Shown one piece after another: positions 1-6,772 of a stretch of DNA of 13,398 nucleotides (positions are counted from its first letter, which is position 1; every line of letters begins with the position of its first letter). The stretch is from a bacterium (lineage in GTDB: Bacteria; Desulfobacterota; GWC2-55-46; DRQE01). The stretch is from contig JALUQR010000083.1 of assembly GCA_027017505.1 (NCBI GenBank), forward strand, positions 1-13,398. The letters run 5' to 3'. The notes under the pieces were generated by a model that saw only the letters and a program-made list of their open reading frames with translations, was not told where the DNA came from and ran no database searches. A program made the position numbers and the translations under genes.

Positions 1-38
1 TGTAAAAATAGCAGGTGAAGATTGGGTGTTATCACAAA

Positions 39-69
39 CCTCTTTTGTTAAAAAAGAGGATTTGTTTTT
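39..69 (+). terminator. Terminator-like hairpin in the cbiM leader
   Basis: An 8-bp perfect stem pairs 39-46 (CCTCTTTT) with 52-59 (AAAAGAGG) around a 5-nt loop. It can be extended by pairing 36-38 with 61-63 past one bulged A. A T-rich run (TTTGTTTTT) ends at 69, and the cbiM ribosome binding site starts at 70. This is the form of a rho-independent terminator, though the stem has only three or four G-C pairs. It could end an upstream gene or act as an attenuator of the metal-uptake operon. The window starts too close to tell which. Confidence 0.5.
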
Positions 70-77
70 AAGGAGGT
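70..77 (+). promoter_or_regulatory. Ribosome binding site of cbiM
   Basis: AAGGAGGT, a full match to the anti-Shine-Dalgarno sequence, lies 12 nt before the ATG at 90. The 5' arm of the preceding hairpin (38-45) could alternatively pair with this site (ACCTC with GAGGT, then a wobble and A-T pairs), which would hide it. Confidence 0.75.
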
Positions 78-89
78 ATTACCCACTGT

Positions 90-1046
90 ATGCACATACC
101 TGATGGCTATCTCGGGCCAAAAACATGTGTAACATTCTATGCGGTTATGGCAGGGCTGTGGTATCTGGCCTTCCGCAAAACAAAAGACCAGCTCCGTGCC
201 GAGCAACTCCCGCTTTGTGCCTTCGCATCCGCATTCATGTTTGTGGTAATGATGTTCAATTTTCCACTGCCAGGAGGCACAACCGCCCACATAACAGGTG
301 CCACCATGGTCTCCATAGTGCTCGGTCACTGGGCATCAATTGTATCTGTAAGTGTTACACTTCTTCTACAGGCACTCCTCTTTGGTGACGGAGGCATTAC
401 AACCTATGCTGTAAACGCCTTCAATATGGCGTTTCTTATGGGCACAGCAGGTTTTTATGTATATTCTGCTATCGAGCGAGGAGACAGAAAGCGTGTATTT
501 ATAGCCTCATTTGTGGCAGCCTATGTGGGGGTTGTACTTTCTGCCCTTGCAACCGCGGTGGAGCTTGGCATTCAGCCCGTACTGGAAGTAAAGGATGGAA
601 GACCCCTTTATGCTCCCTATCCACTGGATGTAACACTTACAGCCATCATGGTGCCACATCTTTTCTTCGTTGCACCCATTGAGGGGGTTGCAACCGCACT
701 GGTCATAACATACCTTGCAAGAACAGAGCCAGCAATATTTACACCTTCGGTTAAGCCATCTGTCGCAAGGCTGTGGGTGGGGCTGGTTCTGTTATCTGTG
801 TTATCTCCTGTGGGGCTTCTTGCAGGTGGCAGTGGATGGGGAGAGTGGGGAAAGGAGGAGCTTCTTGAGATACTGGGCTATATACCGGAGGGTATGGACT
901 ATCTTAACGGTATATGGAGTGGGGTCTTCACTGACTACAGCATAGAGGGGCTTGGCCCGGCAGCGGGCTATGTGGTATCTGCACTGGTGGGCAGTTTTCT
1001 TGCGGTCATATCCATATACATAATTGGAAGGATATGGAAGGGTTGA
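90..1046 (+). CDS. cbiM: CbiM/NikM-type substrate-binding membrane component of an ECF cobalt/nickel transporter, fused to a NikN/PDGLE-like tail
   Basis: This is the S component that captures Co2+ or Ni2+ in the inner membrane for the ECF transporter made with the next two genes. It begins MHIPDG, the signature of the family. In NikM structures the metal is held by Met1, His2 and His67, and this protein has His2 and His67 (in the segment TAHITGA). Several hydrophobic helices span roughly residues 12-210. After about residue 228 comes an extra segment with one helix, a GYIPEGMDYL stretch (263-272), TDYSIEGL (281-288) and a final helix (291-313). That layout resembles the NikN or PDGLE module, which is otherwise a separate small gene. 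No separate cbiN is present in the operon, so M and N appear fused. The last 13 nt overlap cbiQ. Whether the substrate is Co or Ni cannot be read from the sequence; the NikN-like tail leans toward Ni. Confidence 0.93.
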   Translation: MHIPDGYLGPKTCVTFYAVMAGLWYLAFRKTKDQLRAEQLPLCAFASAFMFVVMMFNFPLPGGTTAHITGATMVSIVLGHWASIVSVSVTLLLQALLFGDGGITTYAVNAFNMAFLMGTAGFYVYSAIERGDRKRVFIASFVAAYVGVVLSALATAVELGIQPVLEVKDGRPLYAPYPLDVTLTAIMVPHLFFVAPIEGVATALVITYLARTEPAIFTPSVKPSVARLWVGLVLLSVLSPVGLLAGGSGWGEWGKEELLEILGYIPEGMDYLNGIWSGVFTDYSIEGLGPAAGYVVSALVGSFLAVISIYIIGRIWKG

Positions 1047-1918
1047 GGCTTCCTGGCTGGCTTAAAGAAAAACACAGACCCCTGCGGTCACAGCCCATAA
1101 CCCCAGGGTTTGTGGATAAAAACCTTGCCCGCATACATTCATTTATGGAGGGGATTCTCAGGCCTGAAAATGGGCTTTCCGGAAGGGGGCTTCTGCAGAG
1201 GCTATCTCCAGGTGCAAGGATGTGCGGGGTGCTGGTGCTTGTGGTCTCGGGTGTGATGTTGAGCACGCTGTGGGCAATACTGTTGCTCGGCATTGTGGTT
1301 TCCGTGCTGGCGATTCTTTCAGGTGTGAACCCTGTAAGGCTTTTTACAGGAAGGGTTCTTCCACCGCTTGTGTTTACAGCTGTTGTGCTTATTCCTGTTC
1401 TGTTCTCAGAGTTCGAGCCAGTGGTAAGGCTCTTTGAGGTAGAGCTCTGGGGATATACGCTCGGGATAACCGCTGGAGGCGTGGAGCTCTGGGAGATGCT
1501 TCTTCTAAGGGTTGGTGTTGTGGTCTTTACCCTTTCTCTTCTGTTAAGCGTTACTCCAGAGCAGGAGCTTTTTAGCGGGCTTAAGGCATTGCCTGTTCCA
1601 GGGGTGGTGATAACCCTTATCTACATGAGTTTCAAACAGCTCACCCTGTTTTTGAGACTTGCAGAGGAGACAAACCTTGCGAGAAAGTCTCGCACCATAA
1701 GGGCAGATGTCCTCAGGGACGGGGGGCAGTGGTTTGCCTCAAGGGTTGCCTACTTTCTAAGGAGGGTGTTCATCCAGTCAAGAGAGGTCTCGATGGCCAT
1801 GGTATCACGCGGGTTCAGGGGCAGGCTGGAGGTCATACCCGCCACATCCTGGAAGGCGGGAGACTACATATTCCTTGGTTTTTCGTTCTTCATATTCTTT
1901 CTATCTCTGGGGTTGTAG
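1034..1918 (+). CDS. cbiQ: CbiQ/NikQ ECF transporter transmembrane (T) component
   Basis: This is the EcfT-type integral membrane coupler that links the ATPase to the substrate-binding component. The 294 residues have an unusually long hydrophilic N-terminus (about 60 residues) before LSPGARM, which matches the usual LDPRxKL start of the membrane core. Hydrophobic helices follow at about 63-95, 108-124, 140-173 and 188-206. Two Arg-centred coupling motifs of EcfT proteins are visible: ARKSRT at 216-221 and MVSRGFRG at 256-263. A final helix lies at 278-293. The ATG at 1034 overlaps the end of cbiM and has GGAAGG just upstream. An in-frame ATG at 1145 is possible but would drop residues (GFVDKNLARI) of a kind seen in CbiQ proteins with long N-termini. 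It is followed after 1 nt by cbiO. Confidence 0.92.
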   Translation: MEGLRLPGWLKEKHRPLRSQPITPGFVDKNLARIHSFMEGILRPENGLSGRGLLQRLSPGARMCGVLVLVVSGVMLSTLWAILLLGIVVSVLAILSGVNPVRLFTGRVLPPLVFTAVVLIPVLFSEFEPVVRLFEVELWGYTLGITAGGVELWEMLLLRVGVVVFTLSLLLSVTPEQELFSGLKALPVPGVVITLIYMSFKQLTLFLRLAEETNLARKSRTIRADVLRDGGQWFASRVAYFLRRVFIQSREVSMAMVSRGFRGRLEVIPATSWKAGDYIFLGFSFFIFFLSLGL

Positions 1919-1919
1919 G

Positions 1920-2732
1920 ATGAAAGAGGTATACAGGGTTGACTCATTATCGTTCTATTACGGAGATGTATGTGCACTCAGGGATGTGGACTTAAGGGTA
2001 TATGAGGGTGAGTGTGTGGTAATACTGGGTGCAAACGGGGTGGGCAAGTCCACACTTCTTAAGATACTTGATGGGCTTATAAGGCCTGCCACAGGAAGGG
2101 TGTTCTTCCACGGAAGCCCCATTGAGGAGGTCTCAAGTACCACCTCATTCAGGGAGGAGGTGGCCCTTCTGTTTTCAGAGCCTGACTGCCAGCTCTTCTG
2201 CCCCACCGTGTTTGATGAGGTGTGTTTTTCTCCGCTTCAGCTGGGGCTCGGGGCAGACAGGGCAAAAGAGCGTGCTGAAGAGGTGTTAAGGCTTCTCGGG
2301 CTTTTTCATCTTAAAGAGCGTGCTCCCCATACCCTGAGCAGTGGCGAGAAGAAGAAGGTCGCAATAGCGTCCATACTTGCCCTTAATCCACAGGTTCTGC
2401 TTCTTGATGAGCCCACAGGAGGGCTTGACCCTAAAAGCCAGGTATGGCTTCTTGAACTGCTCGAGGGGCTTAAGGACTGTGGCAAAACAATAGTTATGGC
2501 AACCCATGACCTTTCACTTGCCGGAGACCTCGCCCACAGGGTGGTGGTGATTGATGAATCTCACCGTATCGTTGCAGAGGGAGACAGTGCAACCATACTG
2601 GCCAACAAGAGGCTACTTCTGGATGCAAACCTCATACACTCCCATCCACACCGCCATGGTGATATGGTCCATACCCACGGGCACGGCCCCTTCAGCATAC
2701 ACGACGAGCATGAACACCAGAAATACAGATAA
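1920..2732 (+). CDS. cbiO: CbiO/NikO ECF transporter ATPase with His-rich tail
   Basis: This ATP-binding subunit powers Co/Ni import. The 270-aa protein has Walker A GANGVGKS (37-44), signature LSSGE (139-143; most relatives have LSGGE), Walker B VLLLDE (159-164), the D-loop GGLDP and the switch His196 in MATHD. The Q-loop reads LLFSEPDCQLF (83-93), so the usual Q of FQxPD is Ser86 here. The last 31 residues contain ten histidines (for example HSHPHRHG), a likely metal-binding or metal-buffering tail that is recurrent in this family. The ATG at 1920 lies 1 nt after the cbiQ stop with no strong Shine-Dalgarno site, suggesting translational coupling. A longer in-frame start at 1875 inside cbiQ would only add residues unlike the family. 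Confidence 0.93.
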   Translation: MKEVYRVDSLSFYYGDVCALRDVDLRVYEGECVVILGANGVGKSTLLKILDGLIRPATGRVFFHGSPIEEVSSTTSFREEVALLFSEPDCQLFCPTVFDEVCFSPLQLGLGADRAKERAEEVLRLLGLFHLKERAPHTLSSGEKKKVAIASILALNPQVLLLDEPTGGLDPKSQVWLLELLEGLKDCGKTIVMATHDLSLAGDLAHRVVVIDESHRIVAEGDSATILANKRLLLDANLIHSHPHRHGDMVHTHGHGPFSIHDEHEHQKYR

Positions 2733-2745
2733 AAGGGGGTATACC

Positions 2746-3465
2746 ATGCTTATAGAGAATATCACAATGGAGGAGTTCAGGCTGGCTGTTGCAGGGCATA
2801 AGCCCCTTGTTATACCCTATGGCACTGTTGAGGCCCATGGCACACACCTTCCACTTGGCACCGATACCATGATAGTGATGGCTGTTCTCACAGAGGTTGC
2901 AAAGAGGCTTGATATTATGGTAGCACCACCGGTTAACTACGGTGTATGCACCTCCACTGCCATGCATCCGGGCACCATCGGTATAACGCCCTCAACACTT
3001 CGTGCTCTCACCACAGACCTTGTGTGCCATGGCTACGAGCATGGTGTAAGGGAGTTCATCCTCATATCAGGCCATGGCGGGGGATTGCACCTGAGTGCCA
3101 TGAGGGAAGCATCTGAGGCACTTATAAGAAGGCTCAATGATGTGAAGATTGCCGTTCTCACACTCTATGAAATACTTCCAGAGGAGGCAAGAAGCCTTGT
3201 GGAAACCCCTGATGACTCCCATGCGGGCGAGCTTGAGACCTCTCTTATACTTCATCTTTCAGAGCATCTTGTAAGGGGAAGGGCAGGTGAGGAGTATCCC
3301 GCACTTCCAGAATACATCGTGGTAAGGGACAAACCACGGTACTGGCCTGGTGCGGTATGGGGTAATCCCCAGAGGGCAACAGAAAAGAAGGGTGAGAGGA
3401 TATTTAAATTCATGGTGGAATCTGTGGAGGAGTTTATAAGGAGGTTTCGCTCGTTCAGCCCATGA
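2746..3465 (+). CDS. Creatininase-family metal-dependent amidohydrolase
   Basis: This 239-aa protein belongs to the creatininase superfamily, which includes creatinine amidohydrolase, the archaeal FAPy deformylase ArfB and the mycofactocin peptidase MftE. The family signature TVEAHGTHLPLGTD (27-40) supplies the expected metal ligands Glu29, His31 and Asp40. His110 lies in SGHGGG (relatives have NGHGGN), and HAGELETS (159-166) carries the conserved acidic residues Glu162 and Glu164. The length is typical. The ATG at 2746 is preceded by an AAAAGGGGG ribosome binding site, 13 nt after cbiO, so it is almost certainly cotranscribed with the metal transporter. Its substrate cannot be deduced. A role in cobamide, F430 or other metal-cofactor chemistry is only suggested by position. 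It converges on pilZ with 4 nt between stops. Confidence 0.88.
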   Translation: MLIENITMEEFRLAVAGHKPLVIPYGTVEAHGTHLPLGTDTMIVMAVLTEVAKRLDIMVAPPVNYGVCTSTAMHPGTIGITPSTLRALTTDLVCHGYEHGVREFILISGHGGGLHLSAMREASEALIRRLNDVKIAVLTLYEILPEEARSLVETPDDSHAGELETSLILHLSEHLVRGRAGEEYPALPEYIVVRDKPRYWPGAVWGNPQRATEKKGERIFKFMVESVEEFIRRFRSFSP

Positions 3466-3469
3466 GTGA

Positions 3470-3793
3470 TTAGTTTACCCTGCTGTTGTAGAGGGTGAGT
3501 ATCTCTCTGTCGAGTTCTGTGAACTTTATACCCATGCCGTTTCTTATTATCCTTGAGAGTGCCTGTGGTACCTGTTTTGCCCACACCACCACGCCCTCTG
3601 CGTTGAGCACCCTTCCGTCAATTTCTATCTCCATGAAGAGTTTTGTGCCTGGTTTGAATACGCGGTTGGTTTTTATATTGACGCCACCCTTTGAGAAGTC
3701 TGTAAGGAATGCTGTGTGTTCTGGCGGGATGGATATTCCATATCTTACTATAACGCGCAGTGGCACACGCTTGCTTTTTCTCTTTTCTGCCAT
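3470..3793 (-). CDS. Single-domain PilZ protein (probable c-di-GMP receptor)
   Basis: This is a 107-aa stand-alone PilZ domain. Both c-di-GMP-binding motifs are present: RxxxR as R9-VPL-R13 and [DN]xSxxG as DFSKGG (32-37). The domain ends with the usual GMGIKF strand (86-91). Such proteins typically transmit c-di-GMP levels to motility, biofilm or secretion partners, but the partner here is unknown. The ATG at 3793 lies 15 nt after the CCA end of tRNA-Lys with no Shine-Dalgarno-like sequence between them and no in-frame upstream start. The gene therefore probably rides on the tRNA transcript and depends on RNA processing for its 5' end. Confidence 0.88.
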   Translation of the reverse strand: MAEKRKSKRVPLRVIVRYGISIPPEHTAFLTDFSKGGVNIKTNRVFKPGTKLFMEIEIDGRVLNAEGVVVWAKQVPQALSRIIRNGMGIKFTELDREILTLYNSRVN

Positions 3794-3808
3794 AGTGTAA
3801 AGAGGCCA

Positions 3809-3884
<76 letters not shown>

Positions 3885-3903
3885 TCGTGGAAATATTTAA
3901 CCA

Positions 3904-3979
3904 TGGCGCGCCTGAGAGGATTCGAACCTCTGACACTCGGCTCCGGAGGCCGATGCTCTATCCCCTGAGCTACAGGCGC
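3904..3979 (-). tRNA. tRNA-Arg (anticodon CCG)
   Basis: The cloverleaf has acceptor GCGCCTG with CAGGCGC and an anticodon stem TCGGC with GCCGA around loop CTCCGGA. The T arm is AGAGG-TTCGAAT-CCTCT, with discriminator G and encoded CCA at 3904-3906. The acceptor stem and most of the D arm are shared with the tRNA-Arg(TCT) gene in the same cluster. Confidence 0.97.
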
Positions 3980-3993
3980 ACTTTAAAACAATC

Positions 3994-4070
3994 TGGGGTG
4001 GGCGAGGGGATTCGAACCCCCGACCCCTGGAGCCACAGTCCAGTGCTCTAACCGCTGAGCTACGCCCACC
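3994..4070 (-). tRNA. tRNA-His (anticodon GTG)
   Basis: The acceptor GTGGGCG pairs with CGCCCAC. The extra 5' G (position 4070, G-1) opposite discriminator C73 is encoded, as expected of bacterial tRNA-His. The anticodon stem CTGGA with TCCAG holds loop CTGTGGC. CCA is encoded at 3994-3996. G-1 is included in the coordinates. Confidence 0.97.
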
Positions 4071-4080
4071 GTTTTAAATA

Positions 4081-4156
<76 letters not shown>

Positions 4157-4173
4157 GCAAACCTTGATTGACT

Positions 4174-4203
4174 ATACTAACACCATCCAGGGGTAAAAGT
4201 CAA
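4174..4203 (-). promoter_or_regulatory. Possible internal promoter for tRNA-Arg(TCT) and downstream genes
   Basis: On the minus strand, TTGACT (4198-4203) and TAGTAT (4174-4179) are 18 nt apart, and the -10 ends 18 nt before the tRNA-Arg(TCT) 5' end. The same -10 variant occurs upstream of radA. The T6 run at 4202-4207, directly after the tRNA-Pro CCA, could instead or additionally act as a weak 3' end signal. Confidence 0.35.
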
Positions 4204-4207
4204 AAAA

Positions 4208-4284
<77 letters not shown>

Positions 4285-4324
4285 TAACCATTCTGGCCAA
4301 GCCCGCCAAGCTAGCCGAATATAA

Positions 4325-4353
4325 ATTATAAAATACTGCCCACGGGTTTGCAA
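4325..4353 (-). promoter_or_regulatory. Promoter of the tRNA cluster
   Basis: On the minus strand, TTGCAA (4348-4353) and a perfect TATAAT (4325-4330) are separated by exactly 17 nt. The predicted start, near 4318, gives about 34 nt of leader before tRNA-Pro. Its -35 box is 24 bp from the -35 box of the divergent ferredoxin promoter. Confidence 0.75.
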
Positions 4354-4377
4354 CATTAAAAAAACCTATAAATCCCG

Positions 4378-4405
4378 TTGACCTGGAAAAACTCTGCAGT
4401 ATAAT
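4378..4405 (+). promoter_or_regulatory. Promoter of the [2Fe-2S] ferredoxin gene
   Basis: TTGACC (4378-4383) and a perfect TATAAT (4400-4405) are spaced by 16 nt. The predicted start near 4412 leaves a short leader of about 26 nt holding the ribosome binding site AGGAGGT (4422-4428), 9 nt before the ATG. This gene appears to be transcribed alone. Confidence 0.78.
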
Positions 4406-4437
4406 AAAAGCATACCACACCAGGAGGTAACACTGCC

Positions 4438-4764
4438 ATGCCCAAGCCAGAGCGCTTTGTATTCGTGTGCACAAACCAGCGTCCACCAGGACATCCGCGG
4501 GGCTCCTGCGGACAGAAAGGCTCACGGGAGGTGATAGCAAGGTTCGACAAACTCTTTCAGGAAAAAGACCTGTACTCAAAGATAAGGCTTGTTCCCACAG
4601 GGTGTCTGGGTCCCTGCATGGAAGGCCCTGTGGTTGCCGTGTATCCAGATGATGTGTGGTACAGGGAACTCACACCAGATGCTGTAGAAGAGGTGGTAAA
4701 CCAGCACCTTATAGAGGGTAGACCTGTTGAACGACTGATACTCGAAGACAGGGACTGGGACTGA
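4438..4764 (+). CDS. Thioredoxin-like [2Fe-2S] ferredoxin
   Basis: This 108-aa protein resembles the thioredoxin-fold 2Fe-2S ferredoxins (Shethna protein I / Aquifex Fd4 type), which are also related to the NuoE and HydA-partner folds. Four cysteines sit in the expected pattern: Cys11 in VFVCTNQR, Cys24 in GSCG, then Cys56 and Cys60 in TGCLGPC. It is a soluble electron carrier whose partner enzyme is not in the window. It has its own near-consensus promoter and a strong ribosome binding site and is monocistronic, ending 8 nt from the convergent Mut7-C gene. No terminator is visible in that gap. Confidence 0.92.
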   Translation: MPKPERFVFVCTNQRPPGHPRGSCGQKGSREVIARFDKLFQEKDLYSKIRLVPTGCLGPCMEGPVVAVYPDDVWYRELTPDAVEEVVNQHLIEGRPVERLILEDRDWD

Positions 4765-4772
4765 TACCCCCT

Positions 4773-5246
4773 CTACACCACATCTTTACCCAATATGGTT
4801 TTAAGCCTTTCCCGCATCCTCTCTCTGTGGGTTCCAGCCCAGTATATCCGCCCGCAGGAGCTACAGTGGCTGAACCCTGACTGTGTTCTGTACACATATG
4901 GGGGCACAAGGTGTTTTACCGCCTCTTTCTCTATCCTCTCAAGCGGGGTGTTGCATCTCAGGCATCTTTTAAGAAAGCCACCCCTTTTAAGGCCAAACAG
5001 TGTGACCACCTGGCGGAGCTGGTCTTCAAGGTGGTCACTTTCCACAAATACCACCCTTCCCTTAAGGACACGCCTTTTGAGAAGAAGGGTGTCCCTTGTA
5101 AGAAGTATTCTGTTGCTCTTAAGGGTCTTTTCTACAAGTTCGGCATCTTCTATGGTGTGGTGATATTCCACATCGAAGCCGAGTATTCTCATCCACAGTG
5201 CGAGTTTTCCGAGCATTGTGTCTGCTATAAAGCGTGTTTCCTCCAC
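4773..5246 (-). CDS. Mut7-C RNase domain protein with zinc ribbon
   Basis: This 157-aa protein matches the Mut7-C (DUF82) family, a PIN-like RNase domain followed by a zinc ribbon. It starts with RFIADTMLGKLALWMRILGFD, with Asp9 as a likely catalytic metal ligand, and continues with LLTRD (Asp52). The C-terminal part has Cys95-x2-Cys98 and Cys128-x2-Cys131 before GRIYWAGTH, the conserved family ending. Many relatives carry an N-terminal ubiquitin-like domain; this one does not. Translation starts at GTG (5246), because the first ATG lies after the catalytic Asp. It begins 6 nt after the SLC13 stop and is the last gene of the leftward run. RNase activity is inferred from family. Confidence 0.87.
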   Translation of the reverse strand: MEETRFIADTMLGKLALWMRILGFDVEYHHTIEDAELVEKTLKSNRILLTRDTLLLKRRVLKGRVVFVESDHLEDQLRQVVTLFGLKRGGFLKRCLRCNTPLERIEKEAVKHLVPPYVYRTQSGFSHCSSCGRIYWAGTHRERMRERLKTILGKDVV

Positions 5247-5252
5247 CGTTTA

Positions 5253-6767
5253 TTACATCCAGCCAAAGAGGTAGGACATGCCCATAACACCGAAGAGTAT
5301 TATGAAGAACCCTCCTATATCGAAGAGCACGCCCTTTCTGACCATTGCCAGTATGGGCACCATTCCCGAGCCATACACTATTGCATTTGGCGGGGTTGAC
5401 ACAGGAAGCATAAAGCCAAAGCTTGCACCCAGACACGCTCCAAGTGCAGGTGGCAGGGCTGGTATGTTCATGCTCTGGGCTATGGCTATGATAAGGGGTA
5501 TGACCATGTTTGCAGAGGCGGTATTGGAGGTGGTCTCACTCAGTATTATGGCAAACATTATACCCATGGCTGTAAGCCCCCACACGCTTGAGACCCCTGA
5601 GAACTCTGTTAGCCATCTGCCGAAGTTTTCTGCAAGTCCTGTGGAGAACATGAGTTTACCCAGGCTCAGCCCCCCGCCGAAGAGCACTATGGTGCCCCAG
5701 TCTATACCCACTGCGTGTTTCCATGTCATGGTAAAACGGCACTCCCTGAGGGATACCGGCAGGATAAAGAGCAGTACCGCACCTGCCAGGGCAACCACCC
5801 CTGCATTGAGCCTTGCAGAAAGAAGCTCACTTAGAGGATGGCTCTTGCCGAGAATCATACCCACAACACTTGGAAGTATCCACAGAAACACCGTAAGGGA
5901 AAACGCTATGGCTGTGTTTATCTCTGCCCTGCTCCAGGTTCCAAGAAGTGAGCGGTTCTTCTCTATATACTCCCTTATATCGAGCCTTACATTTCCGTAA
6001 CCACCGAATAGCCCGAGAAGAAGAAACAGAAAAAGAAACATAACAATCGTTATGGGCACTGCAAAGCCCATCCATTCGAAAAAGCCTATTTTGACGCCCA
6101 CAAGGGTATCTATCATTCCTATGCCTATGAGATTTGGTGGTGTGCCCACAGGTGTTGCAATACCACCAACAGATGCACCATAGGCTATCATGAGCATCAT
6201 CATGGTTGAGAACCTGTTGAGGTTGAAACCATCCCTTGGGGTTACTGCATCTCCTATGGCAGAGAGTATGCCCATGGCTATGGGTAGCATCATGGCAGTG
6301 GATGCGGTGTTACTCACCCACATGGATGTGCCTGCTGCTATTATGCCGAAGGCAAACAGAAGCCCTGAGGGGTTTCGCTCGAGAAAGCGTATGGAGAGTA
6401 TCGCAAGAGAGAACCTTTTATCCAGCCCGTGAAGGCTTATGGCCTCTGCCAGTATGAAGCTACCGATGAACAGGAAGACCAGCGGATGGGCAAACGGGGA
6501 GAATACCTCCTTTGCAGGGGCCACGCCCAGCACTATGTTGAGCACAGCCCCAAGAAGTGCTGTTACGGGTATGGGGAGTGCCTCTGTTAGCCAGAACACG
6601 AGCACAAGCCCTATCACACACAGAAGCATGTGTGCCTTGTGCGATAGAGACGGAAACGGAAGAAAGTACAGTACCGCAAAGACCACAGGGCCTGCAACAA
6701 GCCCTGTGATTTTCCTCCAGCGTTCAAACCGTTCTTCTGCTTCGGTGATAACCTCTCTTGGCTCCAT
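5253..6767 (-). CDS. SLC13/DASS-family sodium-coupled anion (dicarboxylate or sulfate) symporter
   Basis: This 504-aa inner-membrane protein has about a dozen hydrophobic segments in two inverted halves, typical of the divalent anion:Na+ symporter family. Both Ser-Asn-Thr substrate-binding motifs are present, at 152-154 (VSNTAS) and 414-416 (TSNTAS). Each is followed by its partner loop, TPVGTPPNLIG (205-215) and LPVSTPPNAIV (454-464). Such proteins import succinate, fumarate, malate, citrate or sulfate. The exact anion cannot be chosen from the sequence, although the paired SNT motifs favour a carboxylate. The hydrophilic N-terminus (1-22) is cytoplasmic. The gene starts 5 nt after pfkA with only a weak ribosome binding site, so it is probably translationally coupled. 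Confidence 0.92.
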   Translation of the reverse strand: MEPREVITEAEERFERWRKITGLVAGPVVFAVLYFLPFPSLSHKAHMLLCVIGLVLVFWLTEALPIPVTALLGAVLNIVLGVAPAKEVFSPFAHPLVFLFIGSFILAEAISLHGLDKRFSLAILSIRFLERNPSGLLFAFGIIAAGTSMWVSNTASTAMMLPIAMGILSAIGDAVTPRDGFNLNRFSTMMMLMIAYGASVGGIATPVGTPPNLIGIGMIDTLVGVKIGFFEWMGFAVPITIVMFLFLFLLLGLFGGYGNVRLDIREYIEKNRSLLGTWSRAEINTAIAFSLTVFLWILPSVVGMILGKSHPLSELLSARLNAGVVALAGAVLLFILPVSLRECRFTMTWKHAVGIDWGTIVLFGGGLSLGKLMFSTGLAENFGRWLTEFSGVSSVWGLTAMGIMFAIILSETTSNTASANMVIPLIIAIAQSMNIPALPPALGACLGASFGFMLPVSTPPNAIVYGSGMVPILAMVRKGVLFDIGGFFIILFGVMGMSYLFGWM

Positions 6768-6772
6768 GGGGA

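Noticed and set aside
1..35. Cobalamin or NiCo riboswitch upstream of cbiM
   Set aside because: No B12-box-like or NiCo-type conserved core can be seen in the few bases available. The hypothesis needs sequence left of the window.
1875..1919. Longer start for cbiO inside cbiQ
   Set aside because: The 15 extra residues are a frame-shifted reading of the last CbiQ helix. The ATG at 1920, 1 nt after the cbiQ stop, gives the normal ABC N-terminus.
2551..2745. Longer start for the creatininase-family gene inside cbiO
   Set aside because: The 65 extra residues are the out-of-frame cbiO tail, and a strong ribosome binding site precedes the ATG at 2746.
5278..6000. 240-codon open frame on the + strand opposite the SLC13 gene
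   Set aside because: It is a shadow of a membrane-protein gene with biased codons. It has no ribosome binding site and a composition (rich in Ser, Pro, Met) set by the antisense strand.
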